Part shown: piece by piece, positions 52,573 through 61,551 of the stretch
Layout: every line of letters starts with the position of its first letter
How positions within the stretch are numbered: the stretch's first letter is position 1
Origin: Anaerotruncus colihominis
GTDB taxonomy: Bacteria > Bacillota > Clostridia > Oscillospirales > Ruminococcaceae
Reading direction: 5' to 3'
Assembly: GCF_010206195.1 (NCBI RefSeq)
Contig: NZ_VIQT01000016.1
Location: 1 to 64,000, forward strand
Length of the DNA: 64,000 nt
The notes under the pieces: generated by a model
Seen by the model: only the letters and a program-made list of their open reading frames with translations
Told to the model about the DNA's origin: nothing
Databases searched by the model: none
Made by a program: the position numbers and the translations under genes

Positions 52573-53742
52573 TTAAAGCGTCTTGAGAAAGCGGTCGATC
52601 CGCTTGAGGGCTTCGAGCAGATGGTTGACAGAATAGGAATAAGAAATGCGCACAAACCCTTCGCCGCTTTCACCAAACGCGTCGCCCGGAACAACGGCGA
52701 CGCGTTCCGCCTCCAGCAGACGCATACAGAAGTCGTTGCTGGAAAGGCCCGTCGAGCGGATGCTGGGAAAGACATAGAACGCGCCCTCGGGCGAGAAGCA
52801 GTCAAGCCCCATGCGGTTCAGCCCATCCACGAGCAGGCGGCGGCGCATATCATATTGGCCGCGCATCTCCTCAATGTCGGCGTCGCCGTTTTTGAGCGCC
52901 TCGATCGCGGCGTACTGGCTTGTTGTGGGGGCGCACATGATCGAAAACTGATGTATTTTTGTCATCTGCGCAATCACTGGGGCAGGACCCGCGGCATAGC
53001 CAAGGCGCCAGCCAGTCATGGCGTAGCTTTTGGAGAAGCCCTGCACCAAAATAGTGCGCTCCTTCATGCCATCGATTTCCGCAAAGGAAATATGGCGTTC
53101 GTCGCCATACGTCAATTCGGCGTAGATTTCATCCGATAGAACCATGATATTGGTCCCGCGCAGCACCTCTGCGATCGCCTCCAGATGCGCGCGCCGCATG
53201 ACTGCGCCAGTCGGATTGCTGGGGAAGGGCAGGATCAGCAGTTTTGTGCGCGGGGTAATGGCCGCCTTCAATTGTTCCGGCGTCAGTCTGAACGCGTCCC
53301 CGGCACGTGTGGCGATTGGCACGGGCACGCCGCCGGTCAGCTCGGCGATCGGCGTGTAACAGACAAACGACGGCTCTACAACGAGCACCTCGTCGCCCGG
53401 CTCCACGAGCGCGCGGATAGCGATGTCGATCGCTTCGGAGCCGCCGACCGTGATCAGCAGCTCTTTTCTGGGGTCGTATTCAAGGGTGAAGCGGCGCTTC
53501 AAATAGCCGCAGGCCGCCTCGCGAAGCTGTATGAGCCCGGAGTTGGCCGTATACCAGGTATGTCCGCGTTCCAGGCTTTCGATGCCGGCGCGGCGGATAT
53601 TCCAGGGCGTCTTGAAATCAGGTTCGCCGACGCCGAGTGAAATCACGTCGTCCATCTCTGCGGCGATATCGAAAAACTTGCGGATGCCCGACGGCTTGAT
53701 CGCAACAGCGCGGCGGCTTAAAATTTTGTCGTAGTCTATCAC
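52573..53742 (-). CDS. Pyridoxal-phosphate aminotransferase class I/II (AspC/PatA-like)
   Basis: 389 residues. FPSNPTGAVM (PLP-binding Asn), LSDEIYAELTYG, and the PLP lysine in VQGFSKSYAMTGWRLGYAAGP near residue 235. The start with SGIRKFFDIAAEMDDVISLGVGEPDF is that of aspartate/aromatic aminotransferases near Lrp regulators. Likely amino-acid transamination in the cytoplasm. ATG overlaps the Lrp gene stop by 4 bases, so the two are translationally coupled. Confidence 0.94.
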   Translation of the reverse strand: MIDYDKILSRRAVAIKPSGIRKFFDIAAEMDDVISLGVGEPDFKTPWNIRRAGIESLERGHTWYTANSGLIQLREAACGYLKRRFTLEYDPRKELLITVGGSEAIDIAIRALVEPGDEVLVVEPSFVCYTPIAELTGGVPVPIATRAGDAFRLTPEQLKAAITPRTKLLILPFPSNPTGAVMRRAHLEAIAEVLRGTNIMVLSDEIYAELTYGDERHISFAEIDGMKERTILVQGFSKSYAMTGWRLGYAAGPAPVIAQMTKIHQFSIMCAPTTSQYAAIEALKNGDADIEEMRGQYDMRRRLLVDGLNRMGLDCFSPEGAFYVFPSIRSTGLSSNDFCMRLLEAERVAVVPGDAFGESGEGFVRISYSYSVNHLLEALKRIDRFLKTL

Positions 53743-54233
53743 AGGGAGGTTACCTCCCGTTCATCCTTGAAATCGTCGACCATCATCTGGCCGCGCTGTT
53801 TGTACTTTTTCAGCACAAAATGCGTGCTGGTCGACTGGACCGGCTCAAGCGGCGCGAGGCGGTGCGCCACAAAAAGCGCGATGTCTTTGAACGTCTTTCC
53901 GCTGATCGTCAGCGCCAGATCATAGCCGCCGCTCATCAGATAGCAGGTCTCCACCTCGCGGAACTGGGAGATGGTGTAGGCGATCTCCTCAAATCCCATT
54001 GTCCCCTTTGGAATGACCTTGATCTCGATGCGCGCCGAAACAAGGTTGCGGTCGGTCTGATCCCAGTCGATCAGCGCCTTGTAGCCGCGGATGACGCCCA
54101 GCTTCTCAAAATCGGCGATCGTCTGCGCGACATCCTGTTCATCCTCGCCGAGCATGACGGCAAGCTGCTCGTTCGTAAGCTTTGCGTTGTCGTCGATCAA
54201 CCTTAACAGTTTTTCCTTGTTTTGTTCCTTCAT
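53739..54233 (-). CDS. Lrp/AsnC-family regulator
   Basis: 164 residues. N-terminal HTH (KLLRLIDDNAKLTNEQLAVMLGEDEQDVAQTIADFEKLGVIRGYKALID) and C-terminal RAM/AsnC domain with TCYLMSGGYDLALTISG, which binds amino acids. It probably controls the coupled aminotransferase gene. The tail of about 20 residues is longer than usual. ATG 54233. Confidence 0.92.
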   Translation of the reverse strand: MKEQNKEKLLRLIDDNAKLTNEQLAVMLGEDEQDVAQTIADFEKLGVIRGYKALIDWDQTDRNLVSARIEIKVIPKGTMGFEEIAYTISQFREVETCYLMSGGYDLALTISGKTFKDIALFVAHRLAPLEPVQSTSTHFVLKKYKQRGQMMVDDFKDEREVTSL

Positions 54234-54259
54234 GCTTCGCGCACCCCTTTTTCGTCTGT

Positions 54260-55078
54260 TCAGATAATCTTAAACTGGAGCGGATGGCGCTCCTTATAAA
54301 ATGTGAAGTATGAAAATCCGGCTTCAAGCAGCAATTCCATTCCGGAATCGATACCGCGTCCGAGCGCGTCGGCCGAATGGGCGTCCGAGCCGAGCGTGAT
54401 ATACTCGCCGCCAAGCTCCCGGTACCGTTTGACATAGCAAAGCGGCGGCATGGTGTCGCGCAGAGCGCCGTACAGCCCGGAGGTGTTGATCTCAATCGCG
54501 CGTCCGTTCTGCGCTGTAAGGCGCAGAATCTCCTCGATCTTGTCGTCGTAGCGGCGCAGGTCGACACGAATTTTATGCTTGCCGGTGATATAGCGCAGCG
54601 GATAGGTCAGATGTCCGATGACATCAAACTGATTAAGCTGCGCGGCCTTGACCAGATATGTAAAATATTCCTCCAGCAGGCGGTCGATATCGCCGCTGCT
54701 CCACGCGCCAAAGTCGCTGTAATAAATATCCTCCCCAGACAGCGTGTTGTGCTGTGAAACCATCACCATGTCAAACGGGAAACGCTCAAGGATGGAGCTG
54801 GTCAGGGCCGGGTCATAAAGCACGTCGGAAAGTTCGATGCCCGCCATAACCGCGAGCTTTCCGTTAAACACGCGCCGCGCCTTCTGCGCCTCAAATACGG
54901 ACTGTGTGACGCGCATTTCGTACTGGCCTTCTTCAAAGGTGCGCAGCTCGCAGTGATCGGTGATGCAGATGCCGGGGATTTCCTTCTCTACGGCCCTTTC
55001 GCACATGAACATGACGGAATGGTGCGCGTCGGAGGAATTGTCGGAATGGGTATGGCTGTCAAAAATGTTGCTGAACAT
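54260..55078 (-). CDS. PHP-domain phosphatase (HisJ/histidinol-phosphatase-like)
   Basis: 272 residues. PHP metal motifs: FDSHTHSDNSSDAH, ICITDHCEL, GIELS, VSQHN, VIGHLTYPLR and TLGSDAHSADALG, all in order. Histidinol-phosphatase is the best-known activity, but no his genes are here, so another phosphoester substrate is equally possible. It precedes the Lrp gene by 26 bases on the same strand. Confidence 0.88.
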   Translation of the reverse strand: MFSNIFDSHTHSDNSSDAHHSVMFMCERAVEKEIPGICITDHCELRTFEEGQYEMRVTQSVFEAQKARRVFNGKLAVMAGIELSDVLYDPALTSSILERFPFDMVMVSQHNTLSGEDIYYSDFGAWSSGDIDRLLEEYFTYLVKAAQLNQFDVIGHLTYPLRYITGKHKIRVDLRRYDDKIEEILRLTAQNGRAIEINTSGLYGALRDTMPPLCYVKRYRELGGEYITLGSDAHSADALGRGIDSGMELLLEAGFSYFTFYKERHPLQFKII

Positions 55079-55097
55079 GATGATCCTCCTGTATATA

Positions 55098-55179
55098 TTT
55101 AGGGCTTGTTTGAAAACAGACGAATTGCCGGATCATTCACAGAAAAAGACGGTTGTTCCGATTTTTCAAACAGCCTTAG
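55098..55179. repeat. MITE-like element, copy D (82 bp, internally deleted, inverted)
   Basis: TTTAGGGCTTGTTTGAAAA on the left and TTTTTCAAACAGCCTTAG on the right are the same terminal repeats as in copy C but in reverse orientation; inside, AGAAAAAGACGG is the complement of the CCGTCTTTTTCT word. The central part is missing. Confidence 0.75.
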
Positions 55180-55232
55180 ATCAATGGGGGCGGCTTTTGC
55201 CGCGTCCCGCTGAGAATTTGCAATTCATTTTC

Positions 55233-55293
55233 ATAGTATAGCATACGGCAATATAAATAGTATAGCATTTTTATGAAAAATGTGCTATACTAT
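55233..55293. promoter_or_regulatory. Divergent promoter region with three ATGCTATACTAT copies
   Basis: ATAGTATAGCAT occurs at 55233-55244 and 55257-55268, and its complement TGCTATACTAT at 55283-55293. Each contains an extended -10 (TGCTATACT): two read toward the PHP gene (minus), one toward the ACT-UPF0210 operon (plus). Good -35 boxes are absent, which suits extended -10 promoters. Confidence 0.55.
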
Positions 55294-55339
55294 TCCAACC
55301 GTGATACAAGGCGAACGGCCGGCGCGGGCGCCGGGCTTG

Positions 55340-55500
55340 GAACCTGTATTCACAGCCGGGGGATGCCGGACAGGCGAAGGGGTTTGTACCCGGTCAAGGC
55401 AAATTTTTGCAGGCGGGCTGTCGCCCGGCAAGAAAATTTAACGCCAAGCGGGGGCAAAAGACCCGTCTGAACGGCGCTTGGCGACTGTGAATACAGGTTC
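55340..55500 (+). other. Large structured 5' leader (riboswitch-like) before the ACT-UPF0210 operon
   Basis: A perfect 16-bp closing stem, GAACCTGTATTCACAG (55340-55355) with its complement (55485-55500), encloses about 130 bases with further hairpins: CGCCAAGCG/CGCTTGGCG (55442-55483), GGGC/GCCC near 55420 and GCAAA/TTTGC near 55402-55413. It ends 30 bases before the start codon. No known riboswitch consensus matches convincingly. Confidence 0.6.
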
Positions 55501-55529
55501 TTACAATCAGGTTTGGGAGGTAACAGAGT

Positions 55530-55799
55530 ATGCGTGCTGTTTTAACTGTCATCGGCAAGGACCATGTTGGTATCTTGTCCAAGGTGGCCAACAAATGCGC
55601 CGAGTGCAACGCGAATATTATTGAGGTTACGCAGACCGTTTTGCAGGATTTGTTCTGCATGATTATGATGGTTGATATTTCCAGCGTCAACTGCGAGCTG
55701 TCCGAGCTTGTCTATCAGATGAACCAGCTCGGCGAAAAGGCCGGCCTGTCCATCCATGTCATGCATGAGGACGTGTTTAATTCGATGCACCGCATCTGA
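55530..55799 (+). CDS. ACT-domain protein (UPF0237 family)
   Basis: 89 residues, a single ACT domain: VLTVIGKDHVGILSKVANKCAECNANIIEVTQTVL at the start and a C-terminal helix/strand with SIHVMHEDVF. Such proteins bind small ligands, often amino acids or folates, and are almost always paired with a UPF0210 gene as here (15 bases downstream). ATG 55530 after GGGAGG. Confidence 0.93.
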   Translation: MRAVLTVIGKDHVGILSKVANKCAECNANIIEVTQTVLQDLFCMIMMVDISSVNCELSELVYQMNQLGEKAGLSIHVMHEDVFNSMHRI

Positions 55800-55814
55800 C
55801 GAAGGAGTAAACTT

Positions 55815-57173
55815 ATGCTTAATACCAGCGATGTTCTTGAAACAATCCGCATGATCCAGGATCAAAACCTGGATATCCGCACGATCACGATGGGCATATC
55901 GCTGCTTGACTGCGCGGACGGCAGCATCGAACGGTCCTGTGAAAAGGTCTATAACAAGATTGCGTGCTGCGCCAAAGACCTGGTGAAAACAGGCGAGGCG
56001 CTGGAGATGGAGTACGGCGTCCCCATCATCAACAAGCGCATTTCCGTGACGCCAATCGCCATGCTGGCCGCCGCTTCCGGCGGCGATCCCGTGAAGTACG
56101 CGCTGGCGCTTGAGCGCGCCGCCTGTGAGGTGGGCGTCAACTTCATCGGCGGTTTTTCCGCCCTTGTACATAAGGGCTTTGCCGCGGGCGACGAGGCGCT
56201 GATCAACGCCATTCCTGAGGCGCTCAAGGCCACTGGCCATGTCTGCGCGTCCGTCAACATCGGTTCAACTAAGACGGGCATCAACCTCGACGCGGTCGGC
56301 CTGATGGGACGCATCGTGCGCCGCTGCGCGGAGATCACAGCCGACAACAACTGTTTCGCGGCCGCCAAGCTCGTCGTGTTCTGCAATGCGCCGGAGGATA
56401 ACCCGTTTATGGCCGGCGCGTTCCACGGGGCGGGCGAGCCTGACTGCGTCATCAACGTCGGCGTGTCAGGACCGGGCGTTGTGCGCGCCGCCCTGGCCGC
56501 CGCGCCAAAGGACCTCAATATCACTGAGGTTGCCGAGCTGATTAAAAAGACGGCGTTTAAGATCACACGCATGGGCCAGTTGATCGGCTCCGAAGCGAGC
56601 CGCCGGCTTGGCGTGCCGTTTGGCATTGTCGATCTGTCGCTTGCGCCGACGCCGGCCATCGGCGATTCCGTGGCGCATATCATTGAGGAAATCGGTATCG
56701 AAAAGTGCGGCGGCTGCGGTACGACGGCGGCGCTTGCTCTGCTCAACGACGCAGTCAAAAAGGGCGGCGTGATGGCGTCCTCGGCTGTGGGCGGCCTGTC
56801 CGGTGCATTTATCCCCGTTTCGGAGGACGCGGGCATGATTGACGCGGCCCGCTGCGGCGCGCTTTCGATTGAAAAGCTTGAAGCGATGACGGCCGTCTGT
56901 TCGGTCGGACTTGATATGATCGCCGTGCCGGGCGACACGCCGGCTGAGGTGATCGCGGCGATCATCGCCGACGAGGCGGCGATCGGCATGGTCAATTCCA
57001 AAACGACCGCTGTGCGTATCATCCCCGCCGTCGGCCGTGAGGCTGGCGAGGAGCTTGAGTTCGGTGGCCTGTTCGGCAGCGGCCCGATCATGAAGGTCAA
57101 CACCTTTTCGCCGGCACGCTTTATAGGCCGCGGCGGCCGTATCCCGGCGCCGCTCCAGTCGTTGAAAAACTGA
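55815..57173 (+). CDS. UPF0210 (DUF711) family protein, PFL-like fold
   Basis: 452 residues, the usual length. Recognisable segments: [45 protein letters not shown] and GGCGTTAAL near residue 300. The fold is related to the PFL/ribonucleotide reductase barrel but there is no glycyl radical loop. Enzymatic role unknown; cotranscribed with the ACT protein, which may regulate it. AGGAG precedes the ATG. Confidence 0.92.
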   Translation: MLNTSDVLETIRMIQDQNLDIRTITMGISLLDCADGSIERSCEKVYNKIACCAKDLVKTGEALEMEYGVPIINKRISVTPIAMLAAASGGDPVKYALALERAACEVGVNFIGGFSALVHKGFAAGDEALINAIPEALKATGHVCASVNIGSTKTGINLDAVGLMGRIVRRCAEITADNNCFAAAKLVVFCNAPEDNPFMAGAFHGAGEPDCVINVGVSGPGVVRAALAAAPKDLNITEVAELIKKTAFKITRMGQLIGSEASRRLGVPFGIVDLSLAPTPAIGDSVAHIIEEIGIEKCGGCGTTAALALLNDAVKKGGVMASSAVGGLSGAFIPVSEDAGMIDAARCGALSIEKLEAMTAVCSVGLDMIAVPGDTPAEVIAAIIADEAAIGMVNSKTTAVRIIPAVGREAGEELEFGGLFGSGPIMKVNTFSPARFIGRGGRIPAPLQSLKN

Positions 57174-57189
57174 TGATTCGCTCCATAGA

Positions 57190-57223
57190 GCAGCCCCCGG
57201 TTTCCAAAGAAACCGGGGGCTGC
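57190..57223. terminator. Hairpin between UPF0210 and the large secreted protein
   Basis: Perfect 15-bp stem GCAGCCCCCGGTTTC with its complement and CAAA loop, between convergent genes; the T-run is weak on both sides. Confidence 0.75.
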
Positions 57224-57250
57224 TGTTGTAAAGAGAGGGAAAACGTCCGT

Positions 57251-59632
57251 TTATCTTCCAGTATTCGGAACCGGTTTGATGTTCTGATTGATGTTAATGG
57301 TGGGTCCCTTGTTTGAATTGTTCTGATTGTTGTTGCCGCTGTTGTTATTGTTGTTTGACGGCTTCCTTTTATCGACGTTCGCCTTGCCGTCGGAAATAAT
57401 ATAGGTGCCAAGCGTGCGCGTCTGAAGTGTCAGCACGGAATCACCGTCGTCATTTTCGCCAAAGGAGAAGCTGTTTGAACGGTCGATCAGCTCGCCATCG
57501 ACCACTTCGTAAACGTAAATCTTGTTTTTGTTGACGGTCATCCGCCCATTGTCGTCAACGTATGGGTTATAAAGCGACAATGTCGCGCGGGAAGTGCAAG
57601 GCAGCTTCGGGTTGCCGACAAAATCATAGAGGTATGCATTGCGATTGTTAAAATATTCGGTATAATCCTCGCTGTTCCAGGCTGTTGAAAGGCGCGGGCA
57701 ATAGTAGTTGACCTCGGAGTCGGCGCGGAAACGGACCGACGCAATATAACCGTTGCTGTTTTCCCAGGTGACAGTATTGATCTCATTTTTGACCGGTTTG
57801 ATCACAACGCCTTTTTCACCTGCATAGAAGGTCGCGTCGTCATCGGTGATCTGCTGGTTGCCAATATAGAATTTAAAGTTTTTGTAATAGGTGTCACCTG
57901 ATTTGAGATAGCCGGGGGTCGTACTGCCGCCAACGCTGGACAGGCGGTCGATCTCGGCCTGTTTATCATTGATCGCGTCGAGACGCGCCTTGCGGGCGGA
58001 TTTGACGCTGTTGACAAGCGGGCGCACCTGCTCCTGTGTGATAACAGGATCGGGCGTAACGGTTGAACTCTCTTGTTGGAGCTGCGCAAGTTCGGTTTTA
58101 TAACCGTCCAGCTTTGCGCCGTCTCCGGCCTTATAACCGGCGAGGGCGTTCTCAGCGTCACGCACAGCCTGCTGTGCGGCGGCGATGGTGTTTTGCAGGC
58201 TGTCGACCTCCCGCTGCGCTGTGGGGATACGGTTTGTTTCGTAGTCATTGATCATTGCTGCAAGCGCGGGCGTCTCGGATTGGACGGCGCTGCGGATCGT
58301 TGCGACCGCCGTGTCGCGGACTGCGTCGGCGCCTGCATTTGTATTTGTCAGAACGGCAGTTGTGGCGCTCATCATCATGATATCCGATTCTCCATGATCT
58401 CCAACGCTTTCCATTCCAGGGTCCAGGGAATCGTCTGAGCCAACGGAGAAGCTGCTGTCGAGGTCGCCGAAAGCGTCGCTGTCGGTTCCGGGCGGCGTAA
58501 CCGGTGTGGCTGGTGTGAGGCTGGAGGGCGGCAGCGGTGCGCTGTAAACAATATTGTCAAGCATGTTCGGTGTGATCGCGGAGCCGTCGTACATCGAGGT
58601 TTGCGCCGGATGATATTTCTGCACGGCGGCCTTGAGCGCATTGAAAGTCGTTTCTGAAGGCGCAACGTCATAATTTGTCAGCGCAGTGCTGATCCCTGCC
58701 AGCAGAGATTGGCGCTCTTTGAAGCCTGCCAGCTCAGCACGCAGATCATTTACCTTCTGCTGCGCGGCGGCGCTGTCTGGAACGCTGACCCGTTTATTGG
58801 AAACTTCCGCCTCAAGCCGGCGGATTTCAGTCTCAATGCGGGAAATCTCCTGATTCAGATAATCCATGCGTTCCTTGCGCTTGGCCGCCTCCTGAGCGGC
58901 CTGCTGATTCGATTGGTTGACACCCGCCTGAGACGGCAACCCTGACAGAAGCGAATCGAGCTGTGCGTCGGTCAGAGATGCAATGGCGCCCCAGGACGGC
59001 GTCGCGCCGGATACAACGTTCGCAAGTGCGTTTTCCGCATCGGTTATCGCCTGCAAAATTTCATTGACCCTGCGTTCAGAACTTGTAGCTGGGACAGAGA
59101 AGGGCGTTTTGTCATTGAGCGCGGCCTTTTCCCGCTGAAGCTGTGTCAGAGCTGTGCTGCCGCCGGTAGATGTGTCGCTGCTGGTAGCGGGACGGAAACT
59201 TGGAAAACTTCCGGACAGTCCCGAGGTGATCGCAACCAGGTCCTTTTTGGCGCGGAATTGGGCCTCCATCTCAATTTTATATTCATCCTCGGTGAAATTG
59301 TCCTTCACACGGAATTGGATACAAACATACCGGGTTCCACCAAATTTTTTCTCAATCAGTTCGGCGTCGTCGATATATTTGCCGTTTGTCTTTTTCTTCA
59401 TAGAAAAACGCAGGTAATCAGAATTCGTCAGAATATCATAATCGCTTGACGGCCCGATCACATAATAATAGTAGCTGCCTGGAGCATACGCATCATATTC
59501 TGAGTCAGCGATTTCGCCGTCGCTGTCAACGACCTGGTCAATGATACTGCGGTTATAGGCGAAGGATGTCACGTTGATCGAGAGCGCGCATGCACATGCA
59601 AGCAGCGCCGCAACGATTCTTTTCATATTCAT
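57251..59632 (-). CDS. Large secreted protein with coiled coils, function unknown
   Basis: 793 residues. Signal peptide (KRIVAALLACACALSINVTSFAY), an N-terminal beta-rich domain (to about 140), two coiled-coil stretches (about 240-310, KRKERMDYLNQEISRIETEI is the clearest part, and about 470-570), low-complexity linkers, a beta-rich C-terminal domain (about 590-750) ending in GTYIISDG, and an Asn-rich tail NNNNNSGNNNQNN. No sortase motif, repeats or catalytic signature seen. ATG 59632 follows AGGAGG at 8 bases. The 284-base region upstream to 59916 holds only a terminator. Confidence 0.8.
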   Translation of the reverse strand: MNMKRIVAALLACACALSINVTSFAYNRSIIDQVVDSDGEIADSEYDAYAPGSYYYYVIGPSSDYDILTNSDYLRFSMKKKTNGKYIDDAELIEKKFGGTRYVCIQFRVKDNFTEDEYKIEMEAQFRAKKDLVAITSGLSGSFPSFRPATSSDTSTGGSTALTQLQREKAALNDKTPFSVPATSSERRVNEILQAITDAENALANVVSGATPSWGAIASLTDAQLDSLLSGLPSQAGVNQSNQQAAQEAAKRKERMDYLNQEISRIETEIRRLEAEVSNKRVSVPDSAAAQQKVNDLRAELAGFKERQSLLAGISTALTNYDVAPSETTFNALKAAVQKYHPAQTSMYDGSAITPNMLDNIVYSAPLPPSSLTPATPVTPPGTDSDAFGDLDSSFSVGSDDSLDPGMESVGDHGESDIMMMSATTAVLTNTNAGADAVRDTAVATIRSAVQSETPALAAMINDYETNRIPTAQREVDSLQNTIAAAQQAVRDAENALAGYKAGDGAKLDGYKTELAQLQQESSTVTPDPVITQEQVRPLVNSVKSARKARLDAINDKQAEIDRLSSVGGSTTPGYLKSGDTYYKNFKFYIGNQQITDDDATFYAGEKGVVIKPVKNEINTVTWENSNGYIASVRFRADSEVNYYCPRLSTAWNSEDYTEYFNNRNAYLYDFVGNPKLPCTSRATLSLYNPYVDDNGRMTVNKNKIYVYEVVDGELIDRSNSFSFGENDDGDSVLTLQTRTLGTYIISDGKANVDKRKPSNNNNNSGNNNQNNSNKGPTININQNIKPVPNTGR

Positions 59633-59874
59633 AAAAAGCGCCTCCTTTTCGGCTTAATATTAAGAAAATCAGTTTGGTGTGGCCAGCTTGTTACTAATAT
59701 AACCAAAATGATTTCCAATTAGGGACATTGTATTTGTAACAATTTTGTGAAAGAACTGTGAATGCCTGTTCTGTGATAAAAAGATTACTGCATAAGTGTT
59801 GTATATTGCAGGGATTATGCCCTGTTCTGCACCTGCCCAACGGATTTTGAAAAACAGACGCGTTCATAAGAACG

Positions 59875-59905
59875 AAGGCGGCCGGCAGTTACTGCCGGCC
59901 GCCTT
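59875..59905 (-). terminator. Terminator of the zinc-ribbon gene
   Basis: Perfect 14-bp stem AAGGCGGCCGGCAG with its complement and TTA loop just downstream of the stop on the minus strand. Confidence 0.75.
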
Positions 59906-59916
59906 TTATTGTCAGC

Positions 59917-60621
59917 TCATTGCGCCATTCGATAATCATAAAGCAGATCGTCGCCAACTTTGAGCGACAGAGGCTTATAACCGCCGCCAGTACCGCCGTT
60001 GAACGACAGGACTGCCGTATAAGGCTGTGTGACGCTCTCGCCGCTTGCAATCTTGCGGTCGAACGTCTGCGTAACAGTGTAGAAGGATCCATCGAATTGC
60101 ACGGAAAGATCTGATTTGCGGAAATGGACACTCCCCGGATTGTAAGCGGCCGCAGTTACCATTTCCTGTGCGCAGGAAACGGCATACTGCTCCTCATCCG
60201 AAAGAGCAGTTGTATGTACCGCTGATGACGTATGCCCAATAGAGTCCCCCGCGTTATGAGAACGCAGGAAAAAAAGCGCAGCGGCCACAGCGGCCAGAAG
60301 AATAAAAATAAAGAGCAGCCATTTGAGCATAGGCAAATGCTTTTTCGCTGTGACGGGGTCATCAGGCGCGCTTTCTTCAAACGCTGGAAGCAGTTCCGGC
60401 TCTGGTTCCATTGGATGAAGCGGCGTTTGTCCGCTCAAACAAGGCTCGCAGACATCAGCGGTGCTGTCCTCCGACAGCGGTCCGCCGCAAAGGATACAGG
60501 TACGTACTGGCGAGCCATCTCCATTTTCATCAGAAGATTTGAAAGCAGCCGCAGGGGCGCCGCAGTGAAGACAGTATTGGCTTTTACGCGGAATGCGCCT
60601 GCCGCAAGAAGGACAAACCAT
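59917..60621 (-). CDS. Zinc-ribbon membrane protein
   Basis: 234 residues. Two zinc-ribbon knuckle pairs (CPSCGRRIPRKSQYCLHCG at 3-21 and CILCGG...CEPC at about 42-62), a linker, one membrane helix (about 99-120), and an extracytoplasmic domain with AAYNPGSVHFRKSDLSVQ and TVTQTFDRK. The N terminus is cytoplasmic. Such zinc-ribbon/TM proteins are common in Clostridia without known role. ATG 60621 after AGGAGGGC; TATAAT upstream near 60660. Confidence 0.8.
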   Translation of the reverse strand: MVCPSCGRRIPRKSQYCLHCGAPAAAFKSSDENGDGSPVRTCILCGGPLSEDSTADVCEPCLSGQTPLHPMEPEPELLPAFEESAPDDPVTAKKHLPMLKWLLFIFILLAAVAAALFFLRSHNAGDSIGHTSSAVHTTALSDEEQYAVSCAQEMVTAAAYNPGSVHFRKSDLSVQFDGSFYTVTQTFDRKIASGESVTQPYTAVLSFNGGTGGGYKPLSLKVGDDLLYDYRMAQ

Positions 60622-60801
60622 GCAGGCCCTCCTTTTTGTTGGAATGTTGTACGACCATTATTATACGATTGCCCTTCATAAAATGCAAGGAAAATGAGGC
60701 AAGGCCAATTGAATACTGGACAAAGTGCAGGAAATGTAAAAAAAGGATGAAAAAATGTAAAAATTGTATTTCTTTATTTTAAATTTTGTTTTATAATATA
60801 A

Positions 60802-60886
60802 GTACAGAATTTATTGTAAAATTAAAAAAATCCGCAGATATGGCAAAATTAATTGTAACTATAATACCAATTCTTCAATTCTGTAC
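60802..60886. promoter_or_regulatory. Distant inverted repeat upstream of an XRE gene
   Basis: GTACAGAAT (60802-60810) and its exact complement ATTCTGTAC (60878-60886) lie 67 bases apart after TATAAT (60792-60797) in an AT-rich gap (60622-60945). Possible paired half-sites for the XRE protein downstream; nothing else is seen in the gap. Confidence 0.35.
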
Positions 60887-60945
60887 CTATGACATTTGGA
60901 AAAGGATCGAAGAATGTATTATGATGTCGAAAAGAGGTGTTTTGG

Positions 60946-61290
60946 ATGAACAGCAGTCAGATTATTCAAAAAAATATTCGGTATCTGCGCACGACGCTTG
61001 GAATCACACAGGAACAACTGGCGTTTATTTCTGGTCTGACTTCAGCATGTGTCAGCAGATTGGAACGCGACAGCAAATGCAATCCGACGGTTCAGACACT
61101 TGACCATATCGCGGAGGGCCTTAAAATCCAAACAGCGCAGTTGTTTGATGAACAGCTTGCGTCGGAGGAAGGCAAGTGCATTACAGAGCTTCAACGCTGC
61201 ATGAATGAAATCATGAAGCTTGATGCGGATAAACAGCGGGATGTTATCCATCTGCTGGACAATTATATCCAATTGGGCCAAATTTTCTAA
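60946..61290 (+). CDS. XRE-family transcriptional regulator
   Basis: 114 residues. HTH at 7-65: NIRYLRTTLGITQEQLAFISGLTSACVSRLERDSKCNPTVQTLDHIAEGL, then a helical tail with LQRCMNEIMKLDADKQRDVIHLLDNYI that may dimerise. ATG 60946 has GAGG 8 bases upstream; the GTG at 60937 is too near. Target unknown; the inverted repeat upstream hints at self-control. Confidence 0.88.
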   Translation: MNSSQIIQKNIRYLRTTLGITQEQLAFISGLTSACVSRLERDSKCNPTVQTLDHIAEGLKIQTAQLFDEQLASEEGKCITELQRCMNEIMKLDADKQRDVIHLLDNYIQLGQIF

Positions 61291-61361
61291 CAACAGGCGC
61301 AATACGCAATAAAAGTGATAAAACTTGCGGCGCTGCCTGTTTTCTCCATGGTTGCATGGGA

Positions 61362-61390
61362 TTTACATCGCCTTGCATGACTGGTATAAT
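61362..61390 (+). promoter_or_regulatory. Promoter of the C_GCAxxG_C_C / radical SAM operon
   Basis: TTTACA (61362-61367) and TATAAT (61385-61390) at 17 bases; the predicted transcript has a 140-base leader. Confidence 0.75.
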
Positions 61391-61430
61391 GATTGCAGCA
61401 AATAGGTTGCCCCTTATAAGACAGCCGCCC

Positions 61431-61524
61431 GTTGTGGCTGGCGATTCCATACATGCGACGCCGCTGATTTCCAAAGGCGGGGCCCGCTTTTGCGTGTATG
61501 CAGGGATGAAGGGAGCGCCACAGC
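61431..61524 (+). other. Structured leader of the C_GCAxxG_C_C gene
   Basis: Nested stems: GTTGTGGC (61431-61438) with GCCACAGC (61517-61524), CATACATGCG (61448-61457) with TGCGTGTATG (61491-61500), and GCCGC/GCGGG-type pairing inside. Purine-rich internal loops (CAGGGATGAAGGGAG) face each other. The layout is riboswitch-like, but no known class is recognised. Confidence 0.45.
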
Positions 61525-61551
61525 AAAACGGACAAGGGGATGTATCAATCT

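Noticed and set aside
55340..55500. c-di-AMP (ydaO/yuaA), cobalamin or ZTP riboswitch
   Set aside because: Only short word matches; the conserved order of motifs for each class is not met.
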